Numbered from the stretch's first letter, positions 20,801 to 29,494 are shown. The stretch is 64,000 nt of DNA from Emticicia agri (GCF_004168285.1 NZ_SEWF01000019.1:62001-126000), one strand, 5' to 3'. Translations and numbers: made by a program. Notes: a model not told the origin generated them from the sequence alone.

Positions 20801-22634
20801 TGATTCCTCTGATTACCAGACTCTTGTCGCTCAGGTTCAAAGTAGCATTGGCCGTAGAGTCTTTGCTTGTACCATAAATAGACGGAATCAGTATCTCATC
20901 AAAATCTTTTTTTCCTGTATTAGCTAACAGATAATGCTGCCCTTTTGGTGAAATATTATACAGGTCGGTAGTAGGGTTATAATAAATAAAGCCTTGTTGC
21001 ACGGCTACCATCAAGCCCGATTTAAGCACCTGTGGCGATATTCTATTATTATTAAAGGCTGCCACATCAGCCACACTGAAAATGGGTTTATTGTTCTTCT
21101 GTACGAAATTTGAAGCTACTACTAACGGATTAAAACCACCACCATTGTTTAACCCGGTGAGCCTGTCTGCATCAAAAAAGTCTAACGATTCAAATACGGC
21201 CGGAATCTGGGTTCTACCAGATACGATATAGAAATCCATTTTTCCTTCTACGAGGCTCCACCGCATGGCATCGCATTTAATGCTCATCTGGTGGTAGCTA
21301 TCTGTAAAAGTAGCATCTTTAAAACCGCCTGCATCTACTTTGTTCAGGCGTAGTATACCATCGGTAGGTACGTAATTCAATTTTACGGCAGGATGATAGA
21401 TGGAATCTTGTCCGATATAGGTAGTAAAACTGGCCGTTTGTGCACTGATAAAAGCATCGTTGATTTCAAAACGGGTACTGGTGGTTTTGAAAGCCACCTT
21501 ACCCTCTTGCTTAACCGTAATGTTTGAATACCCATTTTGCACCGAAGACGAGAAAATCCGTTTACCTATAATTGAGAATCCTCCTTTATATTCAATACTC
21601 TTGTCAATATTCTTAATAAAAGCATCACTCTGATACGACATAAAACGTGGATAGCTTGCCTGCGCATTTTTAGCACGTTTTTCGCCTTTAAACTCTAATA
21701 TACCTTTGATAGGAGCCGTCAGACGTTCGGCATAAGTAAGCGTAACATCTTCGCCGACAAAGCGAGGGTTGCGGATTTCGAAAGTATAATCTGCCAATAC
21801 TGCCGAAATTTGCGGTAAGCCGAGGTTTTCCCAGGTAATAGTACCACCTTTACCTACATAGGTTCCTTCTTTTAAAGCAACCGTACCCGATGTTTTGGCA
21901 ATAGTAGCCGAGTCGCTGGCTGTTGCCAGAATCAAATCCACATTATTCAGTTCAATGGCTACACCACCTAAAACGGGCATAGGCTTCTTATTAAAATCCT
22001 GTAGTGATTGAACAGCATTCGGGGCTTCCTGAGTAACTGGCGTATCCCAGCTATCAAGGACTTTTGAGGTTTCTGTCGGAGCAGGCGTAGTGCCATTAGT
22101 TGCAGGTTGTTGAGGAGTAGCCGTTTCCGGAGTTTTAGTATCTAAAAATTTAAAATCAAACGTACCTCCAAGTGCATAAAGACGGTTAAAGCCGGAAGTA
22201 TAAATTCTTCGTTTCTCTAAAAAATCTTTAATAGTCTCAAAAATTCTGGTAGCTGTTTTTAAATCATAGAGTTCAACTGTTTTTTGTGTCATACTCAGGA
22301 AATTATCCAGTTTCGTATCGTCATACTTTTCCTGGTCAATTACCTTGTCTATAATCAAAAAGAAGTAATAAAACTGAGCCATTTTATGGCCTTTAGTACC
22401 CATTTTTTTAGCAGTATTCATCAGAATTGTTTTCTGATTAGCACTAAAACGGCTTGCCCAATAAGACTCAAATTTATTTCCCATTGCAATGGCTATTGCA
22501 TTATTATCTGTAGCCATTACAGTTTTTATCTCACTGATAAAGGTTTGCGGATTATCCGATAACCTGATTGACTGTGCTTTTGCGGAAAATGACAAAAGAA
22601 TCCCACAACAGAAGATGATAGAAAGATGCCGCAT
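17871..22634 (-). CDS. Giant exported beta-rich protein of unknown function
   Basis: A 1587-residue protein beginning with a signal peptide (MRHLSIIFCCGILLSFSAKAQ). The first 150 residues are helical; a Pro/Thr-rich linker with PQQPATNGTTPAPTE follows near residue 170. The remainder is long runs of short alternating hydrophobic/polar strands (for example LKIDKGTIVYFDDDFRGK, ARLTIDTLNAYHN), suggesting an extended beta structure of the AsmA/LptA kind, but I recognise no named domain. The C-terminus is a charged Lys/Glu tail (TPKKEEAKKKAEAEKEGF) preceded by ILFRKVFLETYRG. It is likely periplasmic or at the outer membrane. Alone on its transcript as far as seen. Confidence 0.85.
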   Translation of the reverse strand: MRHLSIIFCCGILLSFSAKAQSIRLSDNPQTFISEIKTVMATDNNAIAIAMGNKFESYWASRFSANQKTILMNTAKKMGTKGHKMAQFYYFFLIIDKVIDQEKYDDTKLDNFLSMTQKTVELYDLKTATRIFETIKDFLEKRRIYTSGFNRLYALGGTFDFKFLDTKTPETATPQQPATNGTTPAPTETSKVLDSWDTPVTQEAPNAVQSLQDFNKKPMPVLGGVAIELNNVDLILATASDSATIAKTSGTVALKEGTYVGKGGTITWENLGLPQISAVLADYTFEIRNPRFVGEDVTLTYAERLTAPIKGILEFKGEKRAKNAQASYPRFMSYQSDAFIKNIDKSIEYKGGFSIIGKRIFSSSVQNGYSNITVKQEGKVAFKTTSTRFEINDAFISAQTASFTTYIGQDSIYHPAVKLNYVPTDGILRLNKVDAGGFKDATFTDSYHQMSIKCDAMRWSLVEGKMDFYIVSGRTQIPAVFESLDFFDADRLTGLNNGGGFNPLVVASNFVQKNNKPIFSVADVAAFNNNRISPQVLKSGLMVAVQQGFIYYNPTTDLYNISPKGQHYLLANTGKKDFDEILIPSIYGTSKDSTANATLNLSDKSLVIRGIRRFNLSDSLRAFIAPYDKIIKVGKNRTFTFNGQFKAKNYRFSGQDLVFDYEKYMLTLPKIDSITFTPPQVYAKGGRREIGGRIKYDNPGVVYLNKPDNKSGKQSLPQYPMLKIDKGTIVYFDDDFRGKKAYNKEVRFEVPKIDFDSLNVRDMEFAGTFYSGNIFKPFKEKLRIMPDTTIGFSHKVPTGTYPVFGNETSVKFASALVMDGNGLHAEGDIKHLAATLTAKEIFFATDSLLAKGEQGKVIETNKAGASYFPQVEIKDYTLKWLPKADSMLIASKEGFNFYAGSSLLKGKVLVRKGGLFGLGQLIRTDSETGSDQFKFNKEGFIADKSQFSIKSTTAASKSVLLGRNVNVNFNVNTSIVNIATNEGNFNDSTQQSSFEFPYAAYKTNIDRAEWNIKKKQISMKGDVATSVFTSTNAAQEGLAFNGSSAVYDIEQLTFNIGGVPFIRSADAKIIPDKGQVAIRGNAEILPFKNARLTIDTLNAYHNLRNGNIQILSKNKFTGDASYQFVNVKKDTFNIKMGDFELREVNMIAGTDGKKTKEKGYSTFAHASVKERDSLYLSPKIIYQGDIAMSAPVKNLSLDGFVLPVLKKYPKLGGYWIPYKGDKSEEVAITVDKNLKSNESLLFAGLHFRTTATSNGLYPTFLSAKETEEDQDVFVTTGVLRRDEPNQLFSIKPDGEKAPISNKYELIEDKGIINLEGKFNLLSADLSQYLQTSGFAKLRLDTAKHEFNTLMQVNFPVVAPILAHMANKIVKINLDAGVNEAAIELNSPELISKIGHVVGDKDIEDYKMRSAKEYVPLFKFSPKFLNTMVFSNLKLQWEPKQNAYRSVGKLGISNIDQTDINAMVDGYVEIRKNPVGGDEMYIFLELSGETWYYFGYKEGEMGIISSDDAFNAMVTKGEKKKDKSYQVIAVDYSEAILFRKVFLETYRGIKETAKAKKTDPKKLAEVPKEETPKKEEAKKKAEAEKEGF

Positions 22635-22681
22635 AAGTGAAAGAGCAGCGAGTATTTTCGCTATTTTAATTTACTGATGTT

Positions 22682-22857
22682 AGAAACTGTCTGAGTAAAT
22701 CTTATTTTTGTCAAAACGATTAATTTTCACAAATACTGCGTCACAACAATCCCGCGCAGCGTCCGCTCATTTAGCTCTGCTAAACTCCGGTTGTTGTTCC
22801 TTGTCTTTGCAAAAATTAATCTATTTTGACTTTAAAAGCCTTACTCAGACAGTTTCT
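22682..22857. repeat. 176-bp MITE-like element with 17-bp terminal inverted repeats
   Basis: AGAAACTGTCTGAGTAA at the left end is perfectly inverted at the right end. Inner segments also pair (GTCAAAAcGATTAATTTT against its complement at 22811-22830, ACAACAAT against TTGTTGT), and a small central hairpin TTTAGC/GCTAAA sits in the middle. There is no room for a transposase. The right terminal repeat overlaps the last codons and stop of prmA, so the element appears to have inserted into the 3' end of that gene. Confidence 0.7.
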
Positions 22858-23674
22858 TAAAAACGACTGCCGCCCAGTTATTCTTGCTTAGTTGAGCTAC
22901 TTTTTTTAAGCCAACCGATTCGGCAACTGTTTGAATATCAGCTATATCTTTTTCATAAAACCCACTTACAATTAACTCCCCTCCTTCTTTAAGGAATGTT
23001 ACATAAGCAGGTATCTGGCTAATCAGAATATTACGGTTAATATTTGCCAGCACAATATCATAGATATCTTCAGGTTCATCTTCAATGGTACCTTGTCTTA
23101 CAGCTATGCCTGATACATTATTCAGCTTTATGTTTTCAAGCGTATTTTCTACCGACCATTCATCAATATCAAAGGCACTTATCTGAGATGCACCTAATTT
23201 TGAAGCCAATACAGCTAAAATTCCTGTACCTGTGCCCACATCAAGCACTTTTTTATGGGTATGGTCAAGATGCAACTGATGTTCCATCACCATAGAAGTA
23301 GTTTCGTGATGGCCTGTACCAAACGACATTTTGGGGGTAATTATAATCTCATAAGGAAAATCGGGCTTAGGCGCATGAAAATCGGCCCTTACATAAATTT
23401 GCTCGCCTATCTGAATCGGCTGAAAATTCTTTTCCCATTCTTCATTCCAGTTTTGCCTGACTATCTTCTTAAACTGATAAGAAATGGCTGTGCGTGCAGC
23501 GTAGTCTTCCAGCATCTGCTTCACAGCCACATCGTCAAAACTTTCTTCCTGAACATAGGCTTCCAATCCATCTTCTGTTTCAACAAAAGACTCAAAACCT
23601 AACTCGCCTAACTCTGCCATCAGAATCTCGACAAAATCAGCATCTATTTGTAGTGTTAATTCTATATAATCCAT
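22841..23674 (-). CDS. prmA: Ribosomal protein L11 methyltransferase
   Basis: A 277-residue SAM-dependent methyltransferase that trimethylates ribosomal protein L11. The N-terminal substrate domain (MDYIELTLQIDADFVEILMA) is followed by PKMSFGTGHHETT, the SAM motif VLDVGTGTGILAVLA and the catalytic-pocket motif LANINRNIL. Length is normal for the Bacteroidota form. The final residues (KKLSE and stop) are encoded by the terminal repeat of the inserted element, so the native C-terminus has been replaced by a few codons without touching the fold. It is 34 bases downstream of the DUF2911 gene. Confidence 0.95.
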   Translation of the reverse strand: MDYIELTLQIDADFVEILMAELGELGFESFVETEDGLEAYVQEESFDDVAVKQMLEDYAARTAISYQFKKIVRQNWNEEWEKNFQPIQIGEQIYVRADFHAPKPDFPYEIIITPKMSFGTGHHETTSMVMEHQLHLDHTHKKVLDVGTGTGILAVLASKLGASQISAFDIDEWSVENTLENIKLNNVSGIAVRQGTIEDEPEDIYDIVLANINRNILISQIPAYVTFLKEGGELIVSGFYEKDIADIQTVAESVGLKKVAQLSKNNWAAVVFKKLSE

Positions 23675-23708
23675 GCCGTAAAGTTCGGAAATTCTTCCGG
23701 AATTTTTA

Positions 23709-24233
23709 TTAAAGTCTTATCGGCACTTTTACTTCAGTATTTTCCCAACGCAATAGCATATCACTTCCGCCTTCTGCCGGAGCAAAGTCAATTTTAAATT
23801 GCTCTACAGTTCCGGTGGTTTTGCCTGCGGGCACATCTACTCTCATCACATCTTTTGTTTCATCATACATAGTACCCCACTGGCCTGTTTGTCCGTTAAT
23901 AATAATAGTCCATGTATCAGGATTCGGAATAGTCCAAAGTGTATATTTTCCTGCTTTTAGTGGTTTGTCGGCAACTTTCACATCCTGTTTTACGTCAATG
24001 AGAGTAGCCTCATTGGCACCTGTACGCCATACTTTGCCATAAGGCACCAGTTGCCCGAAAATAACCCGGTCTTTTTTATAAGGTTGGCAGTAATCTACCT
24101 GGACCGATAAGCCGTTCTGGTCAAATTTAGCAGTATCGGCAGGACTTTTGCTTTTCGTAAAGGTCATATAACCAAAAAATGCGAGGGCTAACACAACCAC
24201 ACTAATTAGGATAATTTTTACAATTTTATTCAT
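23709..24233 (-). CDS. DUF2911 protein, membrane-anchored
   Basis: A 174-residue protein with an N-terminal membrane segment (IVKIILISVVVLALAFFGYM) and a DUF2911 domain showing VDYCQPYKKDRVIFGQLVPY, VWRTGANEATLIDV and LKAGKYTLWTIPN. The family is abundant in Bacteroidota and is envelope-located with no proven function. It precedes prmA by 34 bases and probably shares its transcript. A related domain occurs in the protein at 57683. Confidence 0.85.
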   Translation of the reverse strand: MNKIVKIILISVVVLALAFFGYMTFTKSKSPADTAKFDQNGLSVQVDYCQPYKKDRVIFGQLVPYGKVWRTGANEATLIDVKQDVKVADKPLKAGKYTLWTIPNPDTWTIIINGQTGQWGTMYDETKDVMRVDVPAGKTTGTVEQFKIDFAPAEGGSDMLLRWENTEVKVPIRL

Positions 24234-24529
24234 TTTTCGTAGGTTTTATAATTGAAAGTTTAACATTGCAGTATTATAAAAAAGTTCGGGATTGATATAG
24301 AGAAATTGTTTTTAACTTTATGCGTTTTTTGAAATTAAATAAAGTTTTTTGCTGATTTCATTTCAGAAAAAAACAATTTTGCATAAGAACTACAGAAATA
24401 GGTATCAGAAAAGTATATGATTCTTATCAAATCCGGAAATGAGTAGTTTTTTTGATAAGAATATCGGGCAATTATTACCGAAATATTTGAGTAATGGAAC
24501 AAATTTCCTTAAAGTTAAGGTTAATTAAA

Positions 24530-24537
24530 TAAATTTG
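24530..24537 (+). promoter_or_regulatory. Probable -7 box for mutL
   Basis: TAAATTTG matches the Bacteroidota TAnnTTTG -7 consensus. A start of transcription about seven bases on leaves a leader of about 20 bases before the mutL ATG. No clear -33 TTTG partner was found. The rest of the 331-base gap between the divergent DUF2911 and mutL genes shows nothing else. Confidence 0.4.
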
Positions 24538-24564
24538 AGAGTTTAGCCGGCAAAAAATTAAGAT

Positions 24565-26466
24565 ATGTTAGATATTATTCATTTACTACCAGATTCTATT
24601 GCAAACCAGATTGCAGCAGGGGAAGTTGTGCAAAGACCGGCTTCGGTAGTAAAAGAATTATTGGAAAATTCGATTGATGCCCGTGCCAATACCATTCATT
24701 TAATTGTGAAAGATGCAGGCCGGACACTCATTCAGGTTATTGATGATGGCATAGGTATGTCGGCTACTGATGCCCGCATGAGTTTTGAAAGACACGCTAC
24801 TTCTAAAATAAGAACAGCCGATGACTTGTTTGCTATTCGTACGATGGGTTTCAGAGGCGAAGCGCTGGCTTCTATTGCAGCTGTGGCACAGGTAGAACTC
24901 CGTACCCGTCGATTGGTTGATGAAGTAGGTACAGCCATTCGGATTGAAGGCTCTGAATTTAAAAACCAGGAATCGGTTTCTTGTCCAAAAGGCACTAATT
25001 TTCAGGTAAAGAACCTGTTTTTTAACGTGCCTGCCCGACGCAATTTCCTGAAATCGAACCCGGTTGAAATGAAGCACGTCTTAGACGAATTTCAAAGGGT
25101 TGCACTGGCTCACCCTACTATTACTTTTACACTGTATCATAATGATGTAGAAGTGTATAACCTGCCTTCCGGTAAACTAAGCCGCAGAATTGTAGATATT
25201 TTTGGTAAAAACTATCGTGAACAATTAGCAACCTGTGAGGAAGAAACCCCCTTTGTGAATGTTGATGGGTATGTAGGTAAGCCCGAATCGGCTAAAAAAG
25301 GACGTGGCGAACAGTTTTTCTTTGTTAATAAACGCTATATTAAACATAATTACCTGCATCATGCAGTTCTGAGTGCTTTTGAAGCCACTATTCCGGAGGG
25401 AAGCAGTCCTTTTTATGTTTTATTTTTAGAAATTGACCCGTCGCACATCGACATCAACATTCATCCGACCAAAACCGAGATAAAGTTTGATGATGAGCGT
25501 GCTGTATATGCTATTATCAGGTCAGCCGTCAGAAGAGCCATTGGTGTTTATAATCTTACGCCAACGATTGATTTTGAATCGGATATTAATTTTGGGAATA
25601 TTACTTCTACTAACAGGTTTAATGACGTACCAACACCCATTAATCCGGGAATAGCCGATTTTGAGAAACCTCGTCAGGGTTCAGGTTCTTCTCTGCCACC
25701 TGCAAAAGACGATGCTTTCAGAGACAAAGCGAATACAGATAACTGGCGAAAACTTTTTGAAGGATTAGATAGTTTTAAACCCAATAATCAGGCTAATCTT
25801 GATTTTCATACGCCAGAATACCAGAAAGAAGAACCCCTGACCTTAGGTAGTAAAGCTAATGATATTACTGACGAAAGTAAGCGTCTGGCTGAAATAAAAG
25901 ACATCAGTGCTATTCAGATTCAGAACAGGTTTATTGTAGCACAGGCTAAAAATGGCTTAATGCTGATAGATCAGCGAGCTGCTTATGAGCGAATTTTATA
26001 TGAGAAATATTACAATAACTTAAAAAACAGAAATTCGTTTACACAACAGTTATTGTTTCCTAAAACCCTCGATTTACACCCGTCTGATTTTCAGTTAGTC
26101 ATTGAGATTCAGGAAGAAATCAAGGCTTTGGGCTTTTCGTTTGAAGAATTCGGGCAAAATACAATTAAAATTACAGGTGTACCGCCTGAAGTACAGGAAG
26201 AAAACGAGAGAGAGATTTTTGAAGGGCTGGTACAACAATTTAAAACCAACCAAGCCAATTTGCAACTCGATAGCATAGAAAACGTGGCTCGTTCGTTCTC
26301 AAAAAAATCTTCTGCCAAATATATTGGCGAACTATCGAAAATTGAAATAAATTTACTGATTCATCAACTTTTTGAAACGGCTGTTCCGGCTTATACTCCT
26401 AATGGAGAACCCATTATGACCATATTGTCGCTGGAACGTTTAGCCGACCTGATAATTAAAAAATAA
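24565..26466 (+). CDS. mutL: DNA mismatch repair protein MutL
   Basis: A 633-residue MutL that couples MutS mismatch recognition to strand incision and unwinding. The GHKL ATPase is intact: KELLENSIDA, DDGIGM and FRGEALASIAAVA, with the transducer domain up to about residue 335 and a Pro/Asn-rich linker near 340-430. The C-terminal domain carries DQRAAYERILYE at residue 469, where endonuclease-type MutL usually has DQHA at the metal site, and TPNGEP near residue 612 instead of CPHGRP. So the latent nuclease site looks altered. First gene of a run with two rhomboid proteases, 10 bases upstream of the first. Confidence 0.95.
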   Translation: MLDIIHLLPDSIANQIAAGEVVQRPASVVKELLENSIDARANTIHLIVKDAGRTLIQVIDDGIGMSATDARMSFERHATSKIRTADDLFAIRTMGFRGEALASIAAVAQVELRTRRLVDEVGTAIRIEGSEFKNQESVSCPKGTNFQVKNLFFNVPARRNFLKSNPVEMKHVLDEFQRVALAHPTITFTLYHNDVEVYNLPSGKLSRRIVDIFGKNYREQLATCEEETPFVNVDGYVGKPESAKKGRGEQFFFVNKRYIKHNYLHHAVLSAFEATIPEGSSPFYVLFLEIDPSHIDINIHPTKTEIKFDDERAVYAIIRSAVRRAIGVYNLTPTIDFESDINFGNITSTNRFNDVPTPINPGIADFEKPRQGSGSSLPPAKDDAFRDKANTDNWRKLFEGLDSFKPNNQANLDFHTPEYQKEEPLTLGSKANDITDESKRLAEIKDISAIQIQNRFIVAQAKNGLMLIDQRAAYERILYEKYYNNLKNRNSFTQQLLFPKTLDLHPSDFQLVIEIQEEIKALGFSFEEFGQNTIKITGVPPEVQEENEREIFEGLVQQFKTNQANLQLDSIENVARSFSKKSSAKYIGELSKIEINLLIHQLFETAVPAYTPNGEPIMTILSLERLADLIIKK

Positions 26467-26476
26467 AAGAAAAGCT

Positions 26477-27130
26477 ATGTTTTATTTAAGCCCGGTTGCC
26501 CGTAATTTACTGATTGCCAATGTAGTAGTATTTTTTCTATCATATTTTTTAAATCAGGATTATATTACCCAGCAATTTGCCTTCTTTAACCCGATTCTAC
26601 CCGGAAGCCCTGAATTATTGAATCCTAATTTCAAAATATGGCAGCCATTTACCTATATGTTTATGCACGGTAGTCTGGGGCATTTATTGAGTAATATGTT
26701 TGCTTTATTAATTTTTGGTTCGGGAATCGAAACATTTTTTGGTTCTAAACGTTTTCTAATATACTATTTGATTACAGGCATTGGCGCAAGTTTTATTTAC
26801 TCTATGGTGAATATGTATGACATGCTACAATTTTCACCTGATTCAGAAGCTTACTGGATAATGGCCGGAATACCAATGGTAGGTGCTTCGGGAGCGATTT
26901 TCGGGATTCTGATAGCTTATGCTTATCTTTTTCCGGATAATGAAATGATTATTTTCCCTTTTCCGATACCTATTAAAGCCAAATATCTGGTGGCTTTTTA
27001 TGCTATATACGAGTTATACGCAGGTGTGAAAGGCACATCAATGGGAATAGCCCATTTTGCCCATATAGGTGGTTTATTAATAGGGTTTATTTTATTAAGA
27101 TTTTTTGGCTTCGGGAAAGCCCGGTATTAA
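26477..27130 (+). CDS. Rhomboid-family intramembrane serine protease
   Basis: A 217-residue six-helix rhomboid protease that cleaves substrates within the membrane. The active-site pieces are all present: HGSLGHLLSNMFAL with the oxyanion His/Asn, GASGAIFGI with the catalytic Ser, and AHIGGLLIGF with the catalytic His. Substrates are unknown. It lies ten bases after mutL and just before a second rhomboid, so the three are probably one operon, although no functional link to repair is known. Confidence 0.9.
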   Translation: MFYLSPVARNLLIANVVVFFLSYFLNQDYITQQFAFFNPILPGSPELLNPNFKIWQPFTYMFMHGSLGHLLSNMFALLIFGSGIETFFGSKRFLIYYLITGIGASFIYSMVNMYDMLQFSPDSEAYWIMAGIPMVGASGAIFGILIAYAYLFPDNEMIIFPFPIPIKAKYLVAFYAIYELYAGVKGTSMGIAHFAHIGGLLIGFILLRFFGFGKARY

Positions 27131-27167
27131 TTTATTACGTAAATTTGTTTTAAGGAAAAACGAGTTA

Positions 27168-28076
27168 GTGGCAAATTTTTTAGACGACATAAAAAATCCT
27201 TTCCGACGCGGGAATACATTGGTGCAGTTGATGCTCATCAATGCAGTAGTTTTTTTGTCTTTAATTCTGACAGGAGCTATTTTATCATTTTTTCCCGAAG
27301 GAAATGTCATTAATAAAGCGATTAATGACAACGTTCTGCTGATTGCACCGGTTAAGGAGTTTATCTGGAAACCCTGGACACTCCTTACTTACTGTTTTAC
27401 GCACTATAGTTTCTGGCATTTGCTTTTCAATATGCTTACCTTATTCTGGTTTGGCACATTAGTAAAAGAGTTTATAGGCAGCCGTAAACTGATGAATATT
27501 TATATTATAGGGGGTATTTTTAGTGGTCTGGTCTATATTGGTATTTATAACCTGCTATCGCTTACCCCACAGGTCAACAATATTAATTCTACCGTTTTAG
27601 GTGCCTCTGCCGCTGTTTGTGCAGTTATGTTTGCAGCAGTTACGCTACTGCCCGAATATGAGTTCTATTTCTTTGGCTTGTTTCTGATTAAAATCAAATA
27701 CATTGCCTGGTTTTTCCTGCTTTTGTCGTTCATTGTCCCAAGTAGCGGTATCTCACATCTGGGCGGTGCAATGGCCGGGTATTCCTACATCTATTTATTA
27801 CGGAAAGGTATTGACTTAGGAAGCCCCATTGAAACCATTGGCGACTGGTGGAGCAACTTGTGGAGACCTAAGCCTAAAATGAAAATTCCTCAAAGAAAAT
27901 ATAGCGAATCTACTGTTTCGAGTAAAGGTCTGAGTAGCACCAATCTCGACCCCAATTATTTCCCCGACCAAGATGAGGTTGATGCTATTTTAGATAAAAT
28001 AGGCAAGTCTGGTTATGAAAGCCTCACTAAAGAAGAGAAGCAAAAACTCTATAGAGCCAGCCAAAGAAAAGATTAA
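27168..28076 (+). CDS. Second rhomboid-family protease with C-terminal tail
   Basis: A 302-residue rhomboid starting at GTG 27168 (the codon before ANFLDDIKNPFRRGN); an in-frame TTG at 27105 inside the previous gene is a less likely start. The dyad is present: FWHLLFNMLTLFWFG, VLGASAAVCAVM with the Ser, and SHLGGAMAGYSYI with the His. A soluble C-terminal tail of about 85 residues (from IETIGDWWSNLW) ends in a charged DEVDAILDKIGKSGYESL segment that resembles the tails of Bacteroidota rhomboids. Paralogue of the gene upstream. Confidence 0.88.
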   Translation: MANFLDDIKNPFRRGNTLVQLMLINAVVFLSLILTGAILSFFPEGNVINKAINDNVLLIAPVKEFIWKPWTLLTYCFTHYSFWHLLFNMLTLFWFGTLVKEFIGSRKLMNIYIIGGIFSGLVYIGIYNLLSLTPQVNNINSTVLGASAAVCAVMFAAVTLLPEYEFYFFGLFLIKIKYIAWFFLLLSFIVPSSGISHLGGAMAGYSYIYLLRKGIDLGSPIETIGDWWSNLWRPKPKMKIPQRKYSESTVSSKGLSSTNLDPNYFPDQDEVDAILDKIGKSGYESLTKEEKQKLYRASQRKD

Positions 28077-28282
28077 ATGTATTAAACTTTTAGTCTGGTT
28101 CAAGGTGATAACATACTTATTTGCTGCCAAAAGTCATTTCTTTTAATGATTCTACTCATTATTTACTTCTATTGAATTTCATTTTTTTGTACAGAAAAAT
28201 GTAAAGTTCTTTATGTCTTATATGACCTTATGAGACGTAAAAACCTACCTTATTCAAAAAAACAACTTCAATAGAAATACTT

Positions 28283-29404
28283 ATGAAAACCATTGCCCTT
28301 ATATTATTTAGTACTTTAATAGTTAAAGCACAAATCCTTACGTTGAATCCCGTTAATAGCTCGATTACAATTACACCGAATGGTTTACGAGGAGGTAATA
28401 ACAATGACTCAAACATAAGTAATGTTGCTTTAGGAGGGTCAGCTCTTTCTACTAATAGCGGCGGTATCGCTAATACAGCCATTGGCAACGCAGCTCTCCG
28501 TTTTAATACCACGGGTCGTTATAATACGGCTACTGGAACAGATGCACTGACATCTAATTCCATAGGTTATTTTAACACTGCTAACGGCGTTTATTCTCTT
28601 AAAAGCAATACCAAAGGGAGTTCTAATACTGCTATGGGATATGCTGCTCTTTTTTTAAATATAAATGGGAATAGCAACACTGCTATTGGGCAAAATACAC
28701 TTGGCTTTAATTCTTCCGGCTCTAACAATACTGCTATTGGCCAAAGTGCTTTAAACAAAAATACATCGGGCAATTACAATTCTGTCAATGGCTTTGAAGC
28801 GCTTATTAATAATACAACGGGGTCAGGCAATGTTGCAATAGGATTCAATAGCGGGAATGCCATTTCAACCGGAGCTTTAAACACTTTTTTAGGCTATAAT
28901 ACTAATGCCAGTGCTGACTTTACTAATGCAATAGCTATTGGGGCAAATGCTGTGGTTGACGCAAATAATAAAGTACGCATCGGAGATGCCAGTATTACTG
29001 CGATAGAAGGCCAAGTATCATGGAGCAATCCATCAGACAGACGATTAAAAGAAAACATTATCTATACCAATCAATTAGGGCTTAATTTTATTTCTCAATT
29101 ACAGACAGCATCATACAATTATAAAGCAGATAAAGGCAAAATCCGCTATGATGGTTTTATTGCTCAGGACATTCAACAAATTCTTGAAAAATTGGAGGTC
29201 TCATTCAGCGGATTGAAAAAATCTGATGATGGTATGTACTCATTAGCCTACTCAGACTTCGTAATGCCTTTAGTAAATGCTGTAAAGGAGCTAAAAGCTA
29301 AAAATGATGCTTTAGAAGATCGAATGTTGATAGTAGAAGAATTACGAGCCGAAATAATTAAATTAAAAACAGAAATTTCCGCACAAAAAAATAGTGAAAA
29401 ATAA
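28283..29404 (+). CDS. YadA-head-like surface protein with Peptidase_S74 domain
   Basis: A 373-residue exported protein. After the signal peptide (MKTIALILFSTLIVKAQ) come about seven imperfect repeats of roughly 24 residues built on NTAIGxxAL and SGSNNTAIGQSALN, the left-handed beta-roll type seen in trimeric YadA/Hep_Hag adhesin heads. From Ser251 the motif SDRRLKENI opens a Peptidase_S74 (intramolecular chaperone) domain, which in phage tail proteins trimerises and then cleaves itself off. A coiled coil ends the protein. Likely a trimeric surface fibre; whether it cleaves here is inference. Confidence 0.85.
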   Translation: MKTIALILFSTLIVKAQILTLNPVNSSITITPNGLRGGNNNDSNISNVALGGSALSTNSGGIANTAIGNAALRFNTTGRYNTATGTDALTSNSIGYFNTANGVYSLKSNTKGSSNTAMGYAALFLNINGNSNTAIGQNTLGFNSSGSNNTAIGQSALNKNTSGNYNSVNGFEALINNTTGSGNVAIGFNSGNAISTGALNTFLGYNTNASADFTNAIAIGANAVVDANNKVRIGDASITAIEGQVSWSNPSDRRLKENIIYTNQLGLNFISQLQTASYNYKADKGKIRYDGFIAQDIQQILEKLEVSFSGLKKSDDGMYSLAYSDFVMPLVNAVKELKAKNDALEDRMLIVEELRAEIIKLKTEISAQKNSEK

Positions 29405-29494
29405 TCTTACCATTATCTGATATTAAATCTTCAGGCTGAATACTCACTTATTTAATTCACAAAATTAAACACACATAATCATTAAAATTTCCCT

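Noticed and set aside
27105-27167. TTG start for the second rhomboid inside the first
   Set aside because: It would overlap the upstream gene and add a poor leader; GTG at 27168 gives a normal N-terminus.
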